A program made the position numbers and the translations under genes. A DNA stretch of 64,000 bases, taken from the NCBI RefSeq assembly GCF_009299835.1, contig NZ_VKCZ01000003.1, positions 372,001 through 436,000 of the forward strand, read 5' to 3'. The DNA comes from Microlunatus speluncae. GTDB lineage: Bacteria; Actinomycetota; Actinomycetes; Propionibacteriales; Propionibacteriaceae. Positions 51,158 through 60,674 of the stretch are shown piece by piece. Positions within the stretch are counted from its first letter, which is position 1. The number at the start of each line of letters is the position of its first letter. Below the pieces are notes generated by a model. That model was not told where the DNA came from. It did no database searches and worked only from the letters and a program-made list of their open reading frames with translations.

Positions 51158-52507
51158 ATGACCACAGCCGAGACATCCGTGCCGGAGCTGGAGCGCCGGA
51201 CGATCCGCAAGGTCGCGCTGCGACTGTTGCCGTTCCTGGGCCTGCTCTACTTCATCAACTATCTGGACCGGACCAACATCGGTTTCGCCAAGCTGACCAT
51301 GAGTGTTGATCTTGGTCTGACCCAGACGGCGTTCGGCTTGGCCTCGGGCATCTTCTTCATCGGCTATCTGTTCCTGGAGGTGCCGAGCAACCTGGCGCTG
51401 CACCGGTTCGGCGCCCGGCGCTGGATCGCCCGGATCATGATCACCTGGGGGATCATCGCCAGCGCGATGGCCTTCGTCCCCAACGAGGGTGTGCTGTATG
51501 TGCTGCGATTCCTGCTCGGGGTCGCCGAGGCCGGCTTCTTCCCCGGCATCATTCTCTATCTGACCTTCTGGTTCCCGAAGCGGGAGCGGGCCAAGGTGGT
51601 CGCCTGGTTCATGGTGGCGATCCCGATCTCGACCGTGCTCGGCGCGCCCATGTCGACCGCGATCATGCAGCTCGGCGACGGCCTGTTCGGGTTGGCCGGC
51701 TGGCGGGTGATGTTCCTGTTCGAGGGGATTCCGGCGATCGCGCTGGCGTTCATCACGTGGTTCTTCCTGACCGACAAGCCGCAGGACGCCAAGTGGTTGA
51801 AGGACGACGAGCGGGCCTGGCTGACGGCCGAGATGGAGGCCGAGGCCGCCGGCACCGAGCAGCGCTTCCACTTCCCGCTGCGCAAGGCGCTGACCAACGG
51901 CCGGGTGATCGCGCTCGCGTTCGTCTACTTCGGCATCGTCTACGGGCTGTACGCGCTCTCATTCTTCCTGCCGACGATCATCAGCGGCTTCCAGCAGCAG
52001 TTCGGCGTCGAGTATTCGCTGGTGCAGGTCGGCTTGATCACCGCGATCCCGTACGCGCTCGGGGCCGTGGCGATGATCCTGTGGGCGCGGCACGGCGACC
52101 GGACCGGCGAACGGACCTGGCACGTGGCGATCCCGGCCTTCGTCGGCGGGCTGGCGATCCCGGTCGCGCTCTATCTGCAGAATCCGACGCTGGTGATGGT
52201 CGCGGTCAGCGTCTGCGCGATCGGCGTCTGCTGTGCCCTGCCCACGTTCTGGACGCTGCCGACGGCGTTCCTGACCGGTGCCGCGGCGGCCGGCGGGATC
52301 GCCCTGGTCAACTCGATCGGCAACATCGCGGGCTTCGCGGCGCCGTACATCACCGGATTCCTGGCCGACGGCACCGGCTCGCAGAACGCCGGCATGTGGG
52401 CGGTCGGGGCGGCGATGGTCGGCGCCGGCATCCTGGTGCTGATCCTGCGCGGACTGCCCAAGGCCGATGGCGCGGACCCATCGTCCGCTGTCGGCGACAG
52501 ACACTAG
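51158..52507 (+). CDS. MFS transporter of the anion:cation symporter (ACS) type
   Basis: 449 residues, 12 helices. The N-terminal FLGLLYFINYLDRTNIGFAK is the signature of ACS-family carriers (organic acid or sugar-acid uptake with protons), followed by GYLFLEVPSNLALHRFGARR. The middle loop is charged and the second half has SFFLPTIISGFQQQF. GGGAGG lies shortly before the ATG at 51158. Likely substrates are aromatic or sugar acids such as galactonate or phthalate. It has no adjacent regulator and directly precedes dnaX. Confidence 0.9.
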   Translation: MTTAETSVPELERRTIRKVALRLLPFLGLLYFINYLDRTNIGFAKLTMSVDLGLTQTAFGLASGIFFIGYLFLEVPSNLALHRFGARRWIARIMITWGIIASAMAFVPNEGVLYVLRFLLGVAEAGFFPGIILYLTFWFPKRERAKVVAWFMVAIPISTVLGAPMSTAIMQLGDGLFGLAGWRVMFLFEGIPAIALAFITWFFLTDKPQDAKWLKDDERAWLTAEMEAEAAGTEQRFHFPLRKALTNGRVIALAFVYFGIVYGLYALSFFLPTIISGFQQQFGVEYSLVQVGLITAIPYALGAVAMILWARHGDRTGERTWHVAIPAFVGGLAIPVALYLQNPTLVMVAVSVCAIGVCCALPTFWTLPTAFLTGAAAAGGIALVNSIGNIAGFAAPYITGFLADGTGSQNAGMWAVGAAMVGAGILVLILRGLPKADGADPSSAVGDRH

Positions 52508-52516
52508 GGTGCACCT

Positions 52517-54928
52517 GTGGACGAGCCAGACATCGATGAGGGGCCCGAGTACGAGGACGTGGCGGGCCCGGGCCAGGACGAGGCTTTGTTCGCGGAGCCG
52601 GAGCGCCCTGCGGTGAGTTCGGCGGCCCCGCTGGCGCTGTATCGGCGCTACCGGCCGGACACGTTCGCCGACGTGATCGGGCAGGGCCATGTCACCGACC
52701 CGCTGCAACGGGCGCTGACCAACAACCGGGTCAACCACGCCTACCTGTTCTCCGGGCCGCGCGGCTGCGGCAAGACCACCTCGGCCCGGATCCTGGCCCG
52801 GGCGCTGAACTGCGAGCAGGGCCCGATCGCCGAGCCGTGCGGGAAGTGCCAGTCCTGCCGGGATCTGGCCCGCGGCGGGCCGGGCAGCATCGACGTGATC
52901 GAGATCGACGCGGCCAGCCACGGCGGCGTCGACGACGCGCGGGACCTGCGCGAGCGGGCGTTCTTCGCACCGGTCAGCAGTCAGTACAAGATCTACATCG
53001 TCGACGAAGCGCACATGGTCACCACGGCCGGCTTCAACGCGCTGCTGAAGCTGGTCGAGGAGCCGCCGCCGCACGTCAAGTTCATCTTCGCCACCACCGA
53101 GCCGGAGAAGGTGATCGGGACGATCCGGTCCCGGACCCATCACTACCCGTTCCGGCTGGTGCCGCCGAAGATCCTATCGGCCTACCTGGCCAAGTTGTGC
53201 GAGGCCGAGGGCATCGCGGTGGAAACCGCTGTGCTGCCACTGGTGGTCCGGGCCGGCGCCGGTTCGGTCCGCGACTCGCTCTCCGTTCTTGATCAACTTC
53301 TGGGCGGTGCGGACGACGCCGGGGTGTCCTACGCCCATGCCGCGGCCCTGCTCGGCTACACCCCCGACTCGCTGCTGGACGAGTTCCTGGACGCCTTCGC
53401 GGCCGGCGACGCCGGCGGCGTGTTCTCCTGCGTGGACAAGGTGATCGAGGTCGGCCAGGATCCGCGGCGCTTCGCCGAAGACCTGTTGCGCCGGCTGCGG
53501 GATCTGGTGATCGTCGCCGCCGTGCCCGATGCGGTGTCGACCGGGCTGGTCGACGTCTCCGGTGATCAGGCCGAGCGGCTCGCCTCCCAGGCTGCTGCGC
53601 TCGGCCCGGGCGAGCTGAGCCGGGCCGCCGAGGTGATCGCGGTCGGGCTGACCGAGATGCGCGGCACCACCGCGCCGCGGCTGCACCTCGAACTGATGTG
53701 CGCCCGGGTGCTGCTGCCCGGTGCCGATGTCGACGAGCGCGGGATCCATGCCCGGCTGGATCGGCTGGAGCGGCGGATCGGGATGACCGACACGGCCTCC
53801 GGGCCGACGCCGGCGGTGGTGGCTCAACCGCCGGCCCGACCGGCGGTGACCCGGGAGGCCGCGCCGGTTGCCGAGGTCGTGCCGGCCAAGGTTTCCGAGC
53901 CGGTCGTCGCCGCCGAGCCTGCTGCGCCCCCGGCGATCGGCGATGCGCCGGGCGGGTCCGCGAGCCCGGCCTCGGCGGAGCCGGCCGAAGGGACGTCCGC
54001 CGCGGCGGCTTCCGTACCGGATCAAGGGACGCCGGCACCCGCGGCCGCTCCGCCGGCTTCGGCCGACTGGTCCGAACCCGAGCCGGCGCCCTCGCCGCCG
54101 GCCGCCGAGCAGCCGAGGTCGAGCCTGGCCGTGGCCGACGTGCGCCGGCTCTGGCCGGAGGTGCTGGAGGAGATCAAGGGCAAGCGGCGGTTCACCTGGA
54201 TCCTGCTCAGCCAGAACGCCCAGGTGATCGACCTGAGCGACAAGACGCTGGTGCTCGGGATGACCAACGCCGGCGCGCGGGACAGCTTCACCCGCGGCGG
54301 CAACGAGGACATCCTGACCGACGCCCTGGTGCAGGTGCTCGGGGCCGAGCTGCGGATCGAAGCGATCGTGGATCCGGGCGCCAACCCGGGCGGCGGCGCG
54401 CCGCCGGCGAGTCCGACGCCCGGCGGTCAGCCATCGGGCCAGGCCCTCGCGGAACCGACAGCGTCGGCGCCGGGGGCGGCGGACGGCACTGGCGCCGGGG
54501 GAGCAGCGCCCGCCGGGGCGCCAACGGCCGGAGCGGGTCCGGGCGGCGAGGGTGGTTCGGCGTCCGCGAGCGGAGCGCCGGCGGGCGACGACTGGGCGGC
54601 CGCGGCCGGCCCGACGGTCGGCAGGCCGGCGGACGGCGGTGCGGCGGCCGGCGGTCCGGTCAATGGAGGCCCGGCGAGTGCTGGTGCAGCAGCCGCCGGT
54701 TCGCCGGTGGATCGGGCCGTCCTCGATCGGGCCCGGGAGCAGATCCGGCCGATGCGGGCCGGCGGTCCGGCGTCGCCCGACGCCGACCCGGAAGAGGACG
54801 ACCGGGACGCGGCGGCCGCGCGCGACGATCTGGACGTCACCGAAGACACCCAGTCCCACACCGAACTGCTGCAGCGGCACCTGGGCGCGGAGATCATCGC
54901 CGAGGAATCGCCCGACGCCCTTCGTTAG
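52517..54928 (+). CDS. dnaX: DNA polymerase III subunit gamma/tau
   Basis: 803 residues. An AAA+ clamp-loader ATPase: Walker A GPRGCGKTT (about 80), the four-cysteine zinc site NCEQGPIAEPCGKCQSC, Walker B IYIVDEAHM, and sensor-I FIFATTEPEK. Residues 430-550 and 620-760 are alanine/proline/glycine-rich linkers around the tau-specific domain (LAVADVRRLWPEVLEEIKGK), which binds polymerase alpha and the helicase. No slippery heptamer for a gamma frameshift product was noticed. TAGGGT lies six bases before GTG 52517. It forms an operon with ybaB and recR. Confidence 0.95.
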   Translation: MDEPDIDEGPEYEDVAGPGQDEALFAEPERPAVSSAAPLALYRRYRPDTFADVIGQGHVTDPLQRALTNNRVNHAYLFSGPRGCGKTTSARILARALNCEQGPIAEPCGKCQSCRDLARGGPGSIDVIEIDAASHGGVDDARDLRERAFFAPVSSQYKIYIVDEAHMVTTAGFNALLKLVEEPPPHVKFIFATTEPEKVIGTIRSRTHHYPFRLVPPKILSAYLAKLCEAEGIAVETAVLPLVVRAGAGSVRDSLSVLDQLLGGADDAGVSYAHAAALLGYTPDSLLDEFLDAFAAGDAGGVFSCVDKVIEVGQDPRRFAEDLLRRLRDLVIVAAVPDAVSTGLVDVSGDQAERLASQAAALGPGELSRAAEVIAVGLTEMRGTTAPRLHLELMCARVLLPGADVDERGIHARLDRLERRIGMTDTASGPTPAVVAQPPARPAVTREAAPVAEVVPAKVSEPVVAAEPAAPPAIGDAPGGSASPASAEPAEGTSAAAASVPDQGTPAPAAAPPASADWSEPEPAPSPPAAEQPRSSLAVADVRRLWPEVLEEIKGKRRFTWILLSQNAQVIDLSDKTLVLGMTNAGARDSFTRGGNEDILTDALVQVLGAELRIEAIVDPGANPGGGAPPASPTPGGQPSGQALAEPTASAPGAADGTGAGGAAPAGAPTAGAGPGGEGGSASASGAPAGDDWAAAAGPTVGRPADGGAAAGGPVNGGPASAGAAAAGSPVDRAVLDRAREQIRPMRAGGPASPDADPEEDDRDAAAARDDLDVTEDTQSHTELLQRHLGAEIIAEESPDALR

Positions 54929-54967
54929 TGCGGTTGAGCGGCGCAGCGGGTCGAATCCGGCGTTGCC

Positions 54968-55012
54968 CCCTTCGGCAGGCTCAGGACGGCGCTTCGACCG
55001 GTTCAGGGAACG
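54968..55012 (+). repeat. Two tandem copies of the CTTCGRC.GGYTCAGG REP-like word
   Basis: CCTTCGGCAGGCTCAGGA (from 54969) and GCTTCGACCGGTTCAGGG (from 54991) are direct repeats 22 bases apart between dnaX and ybaB, matching the inverted copy inside aacS at 12204-12222. Confidence 0.7.
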
Positions 55013-55122
55013 AACTTCCCGGTCGGGTCGGAGGGAGGTCAGCGCGTGGGCGCGGCTAGGCTGGCGGGAGCGGCGGCGCCGCACTCGAACTGTCCCAGAG
55101 CATGCGAAACGGAGCGGTCCCG

Positions 55123-55458
55123 ATGATTCCCGAAGGCAGCGACATGTCCGGTCTGCTGGCGCAGGCGCAAGCCATGCAGCAGCAGCTGATGCAGGCGCAG
55201 CAGGAGTTGGCCGAGGCCGAATTCACGGGTTCGGCCGGCGGTGACCTGGTCACCGCCACCCTGACCGGCGGCGGGGAACTGGTCGGGCTGACGATCAAGC
55301 CCGAGGCCGTGGATCCCGAGGACACCGAGACCCTGTCCGATCTGGTCATCGCCGCGGTCCGGGACGCCAACAACAAGGTCAAGGCCGGTGCGGCGGCCAA
55401 GCTCGGCCCGCTGGCCGGTGGGCTCGGCGGCTCCGGCCTGCCCGGGCTGCCGTTCTGA
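55123..55458 (+). CDS. ybaB: YbaB/EbfC-family nucleoid-associated protein
   Basis: 111 residues. [20 protein letters not shown] is the N-terminal helix, [20 protein letters not shown] follows the family strand pattern, and the end is glycine-rich ([12 protein letters not shown]). It binds DNA as a dimer. GGAG lies before the ATG at 55123; an earlier ATG (55102) gives seven extra residues. It sits between dnaX and recR, the universal order. Confidence 0.92.
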   Translation: MIPEGSDMSGLLAQAQAMQQQLMQAQQELAEAEFTGSAGGDLVTATLTGGGELVGLTIKPEAVDPEDTETLSDLVIAAVRDANNKVKAGAAAKLGPLAGGLGGSGLPGLPF

Positions 55459-55503
55459 TCAAGCAGCGAGCACACTGATCAAGCAGACGATCTGATCAAG
55501 CAG
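55455..55503 (+). repeat. Triple CTGATCAAGCAG repeat between ybaB and recR
   Basis: CTGATCAAGCAG starts at 55455, 55475 and 55492; the first copy includes the ybaB stop codon and copies one and three continue as CGA. The spacing is 20 and 17 bases. It lies directly before the recR ribosome site. Confidence 0.75.
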
Positions 55504-55519
55504 CGAACGGGGAGGTGCG

Positions 55520-56119
55520 GTGTACGAGGGCCCGGTCCAGGACCTGATCGACGAGCTGGGGCAGTTGCCCGGCGTCGGACCTCGCGGTGCGCAGCGGATC
55601 GCGTTCCACATCCTCGCCGCCGACTCCGAGGATGTGTTGCGGCTGGCCGATGCGCTGCGCCGGGTGAAGGAGACGGTCAAGTTCTGCGAGGTCTGCTTCA
55701 ACGTCTCCGAGGGTGATCGGTGCCGGATCTGCAGCGACGTCCGCCGGGAGCAGACCACGATCTGCGTGGTCGAGGAATCCAAGGACGTCGTCGCGATCGA
55801 ACGGACCCGGGAGTTCCGCGGGCTCTATCACGTGCTCGGCGGGGCGATCAGCCCGATCGACGGCATCGGCCCGAACGAGATCAAGATCAGGGAGCTGTGC
55901 CAGCGGCTGGCCGACGGCACCGTCACCGAGGTGATCTTGGCGACCGATCCCAACCTGGAGGGTGAGGCGACGGCGACCTACCTCAGCCGGTTGCTGCTGC
56001 CGATGGGGGTCAAGGTGAGCCGGCTGGCCAGCGGACTCCCGGTCGGCGGCGATCTCGAGTACGCCGACGAGGTCACCCTCGGCCGGGCTTTCGAGGGCCG
56101 CCGCTACGTCGAGGCCTGA
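55520..56119 (+). CDS. recR: Recombination protein RecR
   Basis: 199 residues. The helix-hairpin-helix [20 protein letters not shown], a Cys4 zinc finger ([16 protein letters not shown]) and a Toprim domain ([13 protein letters not shown] ... [18 protein letters not shown]) appear in family order. RecR loads with RecO/RecF at gaps and assists RecA. The GTG start has GGGGAGG upstream. It is the last gene of the dnaX operon. Confidence 0.96.
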   Translation: MYEGPVQDLIDELGQLPGVGPRGAQRIAFHILAADSEDVLRLADALRRVKETVKFCEVCFNVSEGDRCRICSDVRREQTTICVVEESKDVVAIERTREFRGLYHVLGGAISPIDGIGPNEIKIRELCQRLADGTVTEVILATDPNLEGEATATYLSRLLLPMGVKVSRLASGLPVGGDLEYADEVTLGRAFEGRRYVEA

Positions 56120-56135
56120 CCCGCGGACCGGTCGC

Positions 56136-56777
56136 TCAGTTCGCGGCGCGGCGCGGCCGGACCGGCGTCTCGGCCAGCCGTTTCCGGTCGGCCCGCTGTG
56201 GCAGTAAACGAGCGAACGGGCCGCCGGCCACAGCGAAGATCAACACCGGCAGCCAGAGGATCATCAACCCTGACGAGGACCACACCAGTTCGCCCGGGAC
56301 GGTCAGCGTGGCTACGAACGCGGCCGCCGCGCCGACGAAGAGGCTCACCGCGGTCCCGATCAACCAGGCCGGCCAGCCGGGCTGCCGGTCCGCAGGATCG
56401 GCGCGGCCCGGCGGCGCGTGGTCCGACGAGCGGGCCGGGCGCCGGCGATGGATCGTCAACTGCAGCACGAATCCGATGCCGAATCCGGCGATGCCTCCGG
56501 CCACGCTCGCTGGCAGCACTCCGGCCACGAAGCCGACGACGAGGGCGGTGATCACGGCGGCGGGCAGGATGAGATCGCCGTCGAATCCGGCCATGATCAC
56601 CGGCTGGCCTGCGGCGACCGCGTCGACGGCCGGCCCGAGGATCAGCACGATGGGCACCAGGACCAGCAGATAGCAGAGCGCCGCGCCGAGCCCGACTCCG
56701 GCACCGAGGATCAGTCCGCGAGCGGCGAGCGAGTCCCGGATCGAGATCCGAGGCCTGAGCTCCATGGTCTCGATCAT
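56136..56777 (-). CDS. Hypothetical four-to-five-helix membrane protein
   Basis: 213 residues with hydrophobic segments GLGAALCYLLVLVPIVLILG, AAVITALVVGFVAGVLPASV, VAGGIAGFGIGFVLQLTI, LIGTAVSLFVGAAAAFVATL and MILWLPVLIFAVAGGPFA. The family is not recognised. Start MIETMELRP at 56777; ATG 56765 is also possible. It lies downstream of the LAL regulator on the same strand, 78 bases away. Confidence 0.7.
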   Translation of the reverse strand: MIETMELRPRISIRDSLAARGLILGAGVGLGAALCYLLVLVPIVLILGPAVDAVAAGQPVIMAGFDGDLILPAAVITALVVGFVAGVLPASVAGGIAGFGIGFVLQLTIHRRRPARSSDHAPPGRADPADRQPGWPAWLIGTAVSLFVGAAAAFVATLTVPGELVWSSSGLMILWLPVLIFAVAGGPFARLLPQRADRKRLAETPVRPRRAAN

Positions 56778-56855
56778 GATCAGAGGTCCATGATCATCAA
56801 GCCGGTCATGATTCCCTCTCCGCACGGCAGCCTGGACCGGCCCAAGTCTGCCAGA

Positions 56856-59582
56856 TCAGAGTTCGAGCCGAGCCAGCTCGGCCCGCCGGGCGACTCCGAG
56901 CTTCGGATACGCCTTGTACAGGTGGTAACCGATGGTGCGCGGGCTGAGGAACAGCTGGGCGGCGATCTCCCGGTTGGTCAGACCCTCTCCGGCCAGCCGG
57001 ACCACCTGCAACTCCTGTGGGGTGAGGGTTCCCGGCCCGCGGCCGGCGTCGGCCGGGTGATCGGGCAGGGCGACGCCGAGGGCGGTCAGCTCGGCCTCGA
57101 CCCGGCGTTGCCAGCCGCGGGCGGCCAGCCGGTCGAAGGCTTCCAGCGCCGCGGTGAGCTGGGTCTGGGCGGCCGTCGGCCGGCGATGCCGGCGCAGCCA
57201 TTCGCCGTACGCGAGCCGGGTCCGGGCGAGGTCGTACGGTCCGACACCGACGGTCGCGACCGCCCGCTCGAACAGGTCCGCGGCCGCGTCGCCGGGGTCG
57301 ATGATCGCGGCGCAGCGCAGGGCCAGCGCCTGCAGCGTCGGGCTCTCGGTGTGCCCGGCCCAGTCGCGCAGCACCGGCAGCAGTCGCCGGGCCCGATCGG
57401 GCTCGCCGCCCCGCGCCGCGGCCTCGACCAGGTCGGGGATGGCGCGGAGGGTGAGGTCGTGCCGGGCCGTGCCGCGGCAGAGTCGTTCCAACCGATCGGC
57501 CGCCGCGGCCGGATCCGGCCGGGTCAATTCGACGATGGCGAGCGCCCACTCGGTCGTCGCGGCGGCCATCCGGTGCCGAGCCCGGTCGACCCCGTCCGGC
57601 CCACCCGCCCCGTCGCCGTGCAGCACCGCGGCAGCCAGCCGATCACAGGCCGCGTCATCGCCGCGGACGGCGGCCAGCCAGGCGGCGATCGAGGTCAGCA
57701 CGGCGGCCTGCTGGGGCTGATCAAGCTCGCCGGCCAACGAGGTCGCCTCGGCCACGGTGACCTCGGCGTCGCGGAACCGGCCGGTCACCAACTGGGCCAG
57801 GGCCAGCGGTTCGAGGGCGTACGGCAGCCAACCCAGCTGGCCCTCGTCCCGGATCCGCGCGACGAATCGCTCCAGCACCGATCGGGCCAACTCGTCGGCT
57901 CCGATCAGGATGCCGAGGAAGCCGCCGCTCAGCCGCTGCACCGGCGGCTCGAGCTGGCCGTCCCGCACCGCCAGCAGCAACGCCCGCATCGCCGGAACGG
58001 CGGGAGTGTCGCCGAGCAGCATGGCGGTCATGCCGGCCAAGGCCTCGCGCAGCACGCCGGCTCGGGGATCGGACCGGAGCAGGTCGGCGCAGCGGGCGAT
58101 CAACTCCGGGTCGGCGGCGTCGCGGGCACACCACGCCGCCTCGGCGAGCATCGAGTCCGCCCGTTCGGGATCGATCGCGAGGATCGGGGTGACCGCGTCC
58201 ATGGCCAGGGTCGCGGCCCGGCTGGGCGAGTCGCGTTCGTACGCCACCTGGGCGCGGACCCAGGCGGCATCGGCCCGCTCGCTCGGCGCGGCCGCCGGTC
58301 CGACCGCGGCCGCGAGCTGGTCGGCCCGGTCCGATTCGCCGGCGTCGTAGGCCATCCGGGCCGCGCCGGACCGGCGACGGGCTCGGTCGGCGGGCACGGT
58401 GCTGAGCTGCGCCGCCCGTTCCCAGGCCCGGGAGGCGGCAGCCGGGGCACCGCGATCCAGGGCGCGCAACGCGGCCCGCTCGAGTTCGGCCGCCACGGCG
58501 TCGTCGACGCCGGTCGTTGCGGCGGCGAGATGCCAGGCCCGGTGATCGGCATCGCCGGAGTCGGTCAGGGTGTCGGCCCAGGCCCGGTGGACGGCGAGCC
58601 GGCCGGTCACCGGGAGGCCCTGGTAGGCGGCGGCGCGGATCAGCGGATGGCGGAACTCGACCGAGCCGCCGACCCGCACCAGCCGCCGCGCCTCGGCCGG
58701 CTCGAGGTCGGCCAGGTCGAGACCGAGCCGGGCCGCCGCCGCGGTGAAGCCGCCGAGGTCCGAACCATGATCAGCGGCGGCGATGGCCAGGGCCCGCCGG
58801 GTCGGCTCGGGCAGGAGGGCGAGCTGGGCTCGGAAGTGTTGTTCGAGCCGGCCGACCGCCGGCAACGGCGCCATCGGCGGCGCCTCGGGGCGGGTCGGAT
58901 CCTCGGCCGCCAGCTCGAGGATCGCCAGTGGGTTCCCGGCGGTCTCCCGCAGCACCCGCTCGACCGTGTCGTGCGGCAGGGCGCGCACCGCGGCCAGCAG
59001 CCGGGCCGCCTGATCATGATCGAGCCGGCGCAGCTCGAGGCTGTCGACGCCGTCGGCCCGGAACGGGCGATCACCGTCGCGGGCGGCGAAGATCATCGCC
59101 ACCGGATCCGCCTGCAACCGGCGGATCGCGAACAGCAGCGCGGCCACCGATGACTGGTCGAACCAGTGGGCGTCGTCGAGCAGGCAGAGCAACGGCCGGG
59201 GCTCGGCGAGCTCCGACAACAGAGTCAGGGTCGCCGCTCCGACCAGCATCTGATCACCGGGGCCCTCGGTCCTGCCGAAAACGGCGTTCAGGGCCCGGGC
59301 CTGCGGACCGGGCAGTCCGTCGATCCGGTCGACGTACGGGGCGAGCAGCACCTGCAGTCCCGCGTACGGGATCTCGGCCTCGGACTCGACCCCGATCACC
59401 CGCAGCACCCGGAGATCCCCGGCGATCGCCTCCGCGTAGTTCAGCAGGGTCGACTTGCCGATCCCAGCCTCGCCACGCAGCACCAGCGATCGGCTCCGGC
59501 CGTCCTTGGCCTCCCCGATCAGCCGTTGCAGCCGGGCCTGCTCGCCCGACCGGCCGATGATCACCGGTGAGCGCTCGGTCAT
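56856..59582 (-). CDS. LAL-type LuxR-family transcriptional regulator (AAA ATPase domain)
   Basis: 908 residues. N-terminal ATPase: Walker A GEAGIGKST (about 40), Walker B LLCLLDDAHWFDQSS, then a long helical TPR-like middle (residues 300-820) and a C-terminal LuxR helix-turn-helix (LTPQELQVVRLAGEGLTNRE, then IAAQLFLSPRTIGYHLYKAY). LAL regulators activate catabolic or antibiotic genes when a signal binds. The next gene upstream is a Gfo/Idh/MocA oxidoreductase on the same strand, a possible target. Confidence 0.93.
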   Translation of the reverse strand: MTERSPVIIGRSGEQARLQRLIGEAKDGRSRSLVLRGEAGIGKSTLLNYAEAIAGDLRVLRVIGVESEAEIPYAGLQVLLAPYVDRIDGLPGPQARALNAVFGRTEGPGDQMLVGAATLTLLSELAEPRPLLCLLDDAHWFDQSSVAALLFAIRRLQADPVAMIFAARDGDRPFRADGVDSLELRRLDHDQAARLLAAVRALPHDTVERVLRETAGNPLAILELAAEDPTRPEAPPMAPLPAVGRLEQHFRAQLALLPEPTRRALAIAAADHGSDLGGFTAAAARLGLDLADLEPAEARRLVRVGGSVEFRHPLIRAAAYQGLPVTGRLAVHRAWADTLTDSGDADHRAWHLAAATTGVDDAVAAELERAALRALDRGAPAAASRAWERAAQLSTVPADRARRRSGAARMAYDAGESDRADQLAAAVGPAAAPSERADAAWVRAQVAYERDSPSRAATLAMDAVTPILAIDPERADSMLAEAAWCARDAADPELIARCADLLRSDPRAGVLREALAGMTAMLLGDTPAVPAMRALLLAVRDGQLEPPVQRLSGGFLGILIGADELARSVLERFVARIRDEGQLGWLPYALEPLALAQLVTGRFRDAEVTVAEATSLAGELDQPQQAAVLTSIAAWLAAVRGDDAACDRLAAAVLHGDGAGGPDGVDRARHRMAAATTEWALAIVELTRPDPAAAADRLERLCRGTARHDLTLRAIPDLVEAAARGGEPDRARRLLPVLRDWAGHTESPTLQALALRCAAIIDPGDAAADLFERAVATVGVGPYDLARTRLAYGEWLRRHRRPTAAQTQLTAALEAFDRLAARGWQRRVEAELTALGVALPDHPADAGRGPGTLTPQELQVVRLAGEGLTNREIAAQLFLSPRTIGYHLYKAYPKLGVARRAELARLEL

Positions 59583-59606
59583 CGCCGGCCCGGCGGCCGA
59601 CGAAGC

Positions 59607-60617
59607 TCAACTGAGCGCATGATCATCCTCGCGGTGCTCGACGCCGAGCTGGTGACAGACCTCGGCCAGCGTCTGCTGGACCGCAAGGGTGTCGTCCAGT
59701 GGCATGATCGAACTCTCGGTCCGGCCGGCCCGGATGCCTTCGGTGACCTCGATCAACTCGTGCGCGTAGCCGCCTCCGGTCTGCGGCCGCTCGACCCGTT
59801 CAGGCTGCTCACCGGTCCGGGTGATCACGAACGTCGTCGGATGGTGGAACCTCGGCAGGATGTCGATCCAGCCGGCCGTGCCGGTGATCCGGGCCGCGCC
59901 CGGCGTCTGATGGCGCAGAGTGGTGATCAAGGAAGCGATCCGGCCGTCCTGGTAACCGAGCATGATCGCGGCGTCGGCGTCCACCCCGGTCGGCGCCAGC
60001 GACCCGGTCGCCAGAACCGAATCCGGCCGGCCCAGGACGTAGTGCGCCAGCGAGACCACATAGACGCCGAGATCGAGCGTCGCGCCGCCGCCCTGGGCCG
60101 GATCGTAGAGCCGGTCGGCCGGGTCGTAGGGCCGGTTGACGCCGAGATCGGCCTGGACCTGGCGCGGCTCGCCGATCTCCCCGGCGTCGATCAGCTCGCG
60201 AACCGCGACGATGGCCGGCTGGAACCGGGTCCACATCGCCTCCATGGCAAACACCCGGTGTCGGCGTACGGCCTCGATCATCAGCGTCGCCCCGTCGACC
60301 GTCGCGGCGAACGACTTCTCCACCAGGACGGCCTTCCCGGCCTCGGCCGCGGCCAGGACAAGATCACGATGCTGCGGATGCGGCGTGGCGATGTAGAGCG
60401 CGTCGACCGAGTCGCTCATGATCAACTCGCGGTAGCTGCCGTACGCCTCGAGCAGTCCGTGCTCGGCGGCGAAGGCATCGGCCCGCTGCTGGGATCGGGA
60501 GGCGACGGCGACCGGCACCGCGTTCGGCACCAGCGGAAAGTCCTTGATCACCTTGCCGGCGATGCCGCCGGGCCCGATGATGCCCCAGCGAACCTCCCGG
60601 TCGAGTCCCGTCGTCAT
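59607..60617 (-). CDS. Gfo/Idh/MocA-family oxidoreductase
   Basis: 336 residues. The N-terminal Rossmann domain opens WGIIGPGGIAGKVIKDF; the EKSFAATV segment gives the catalytic lysine region and DLGVYVVSLAHYVLG the substrate-binding helix, with the family's TLDLGVY. It oxidises sugar-type alcohols with NAD(P). It is followed after 24 bases by the LAL regulator on the same strand. Confidence 0.91.
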   Translation of the reverse strand: MTTGLDREVRWGIIGPGGIAGKVIKDFPLVPNAVPVAVASRSQQRADAFAAEHGLLEAYGSYRELIMSDSVDALYIATPHPQHRDLVLAAAEAGKAVLVEKSFAATVDGATLMIEAVRRHRVFAMEAMWTRFQPAIVAVRELIDAGEIGEPRQVQADLGVNRPYDPADRLYDPAQGGGATLDLGVYVVSLAHYVLGRPDSVLATGSLAPTGVDADAAIMLGYQDGRIASLITTLRHQTPGAARITGTAGWIDILPRFHHPTTFVITRTGEQPERVERPQTGGGYAHELIEVTEGIRAGRTESSIMPLDDTLAVQQTLAEVCHQLGVEHREDDHALS

Positions 60618-60674
60618 GCGCCCGATTATGCGCGAGACCGTGATCCCGCGGTGGGGCCGGGCCGGAACTCGAAT

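Noticed and set aside
52517-54928. Programmed frameshift in dnaX producing gamma
   Set aside because: No A-rich slippery heptamer was noticed in the reading frame; actinobacterial dnaX often makes a single long product.
55455-55503. CRISPR or iteron reading of the triple repeat
   Set aside because: Only three 12-base copies with unequal spacing inside an operon; no replication or Cas genes adjacent.
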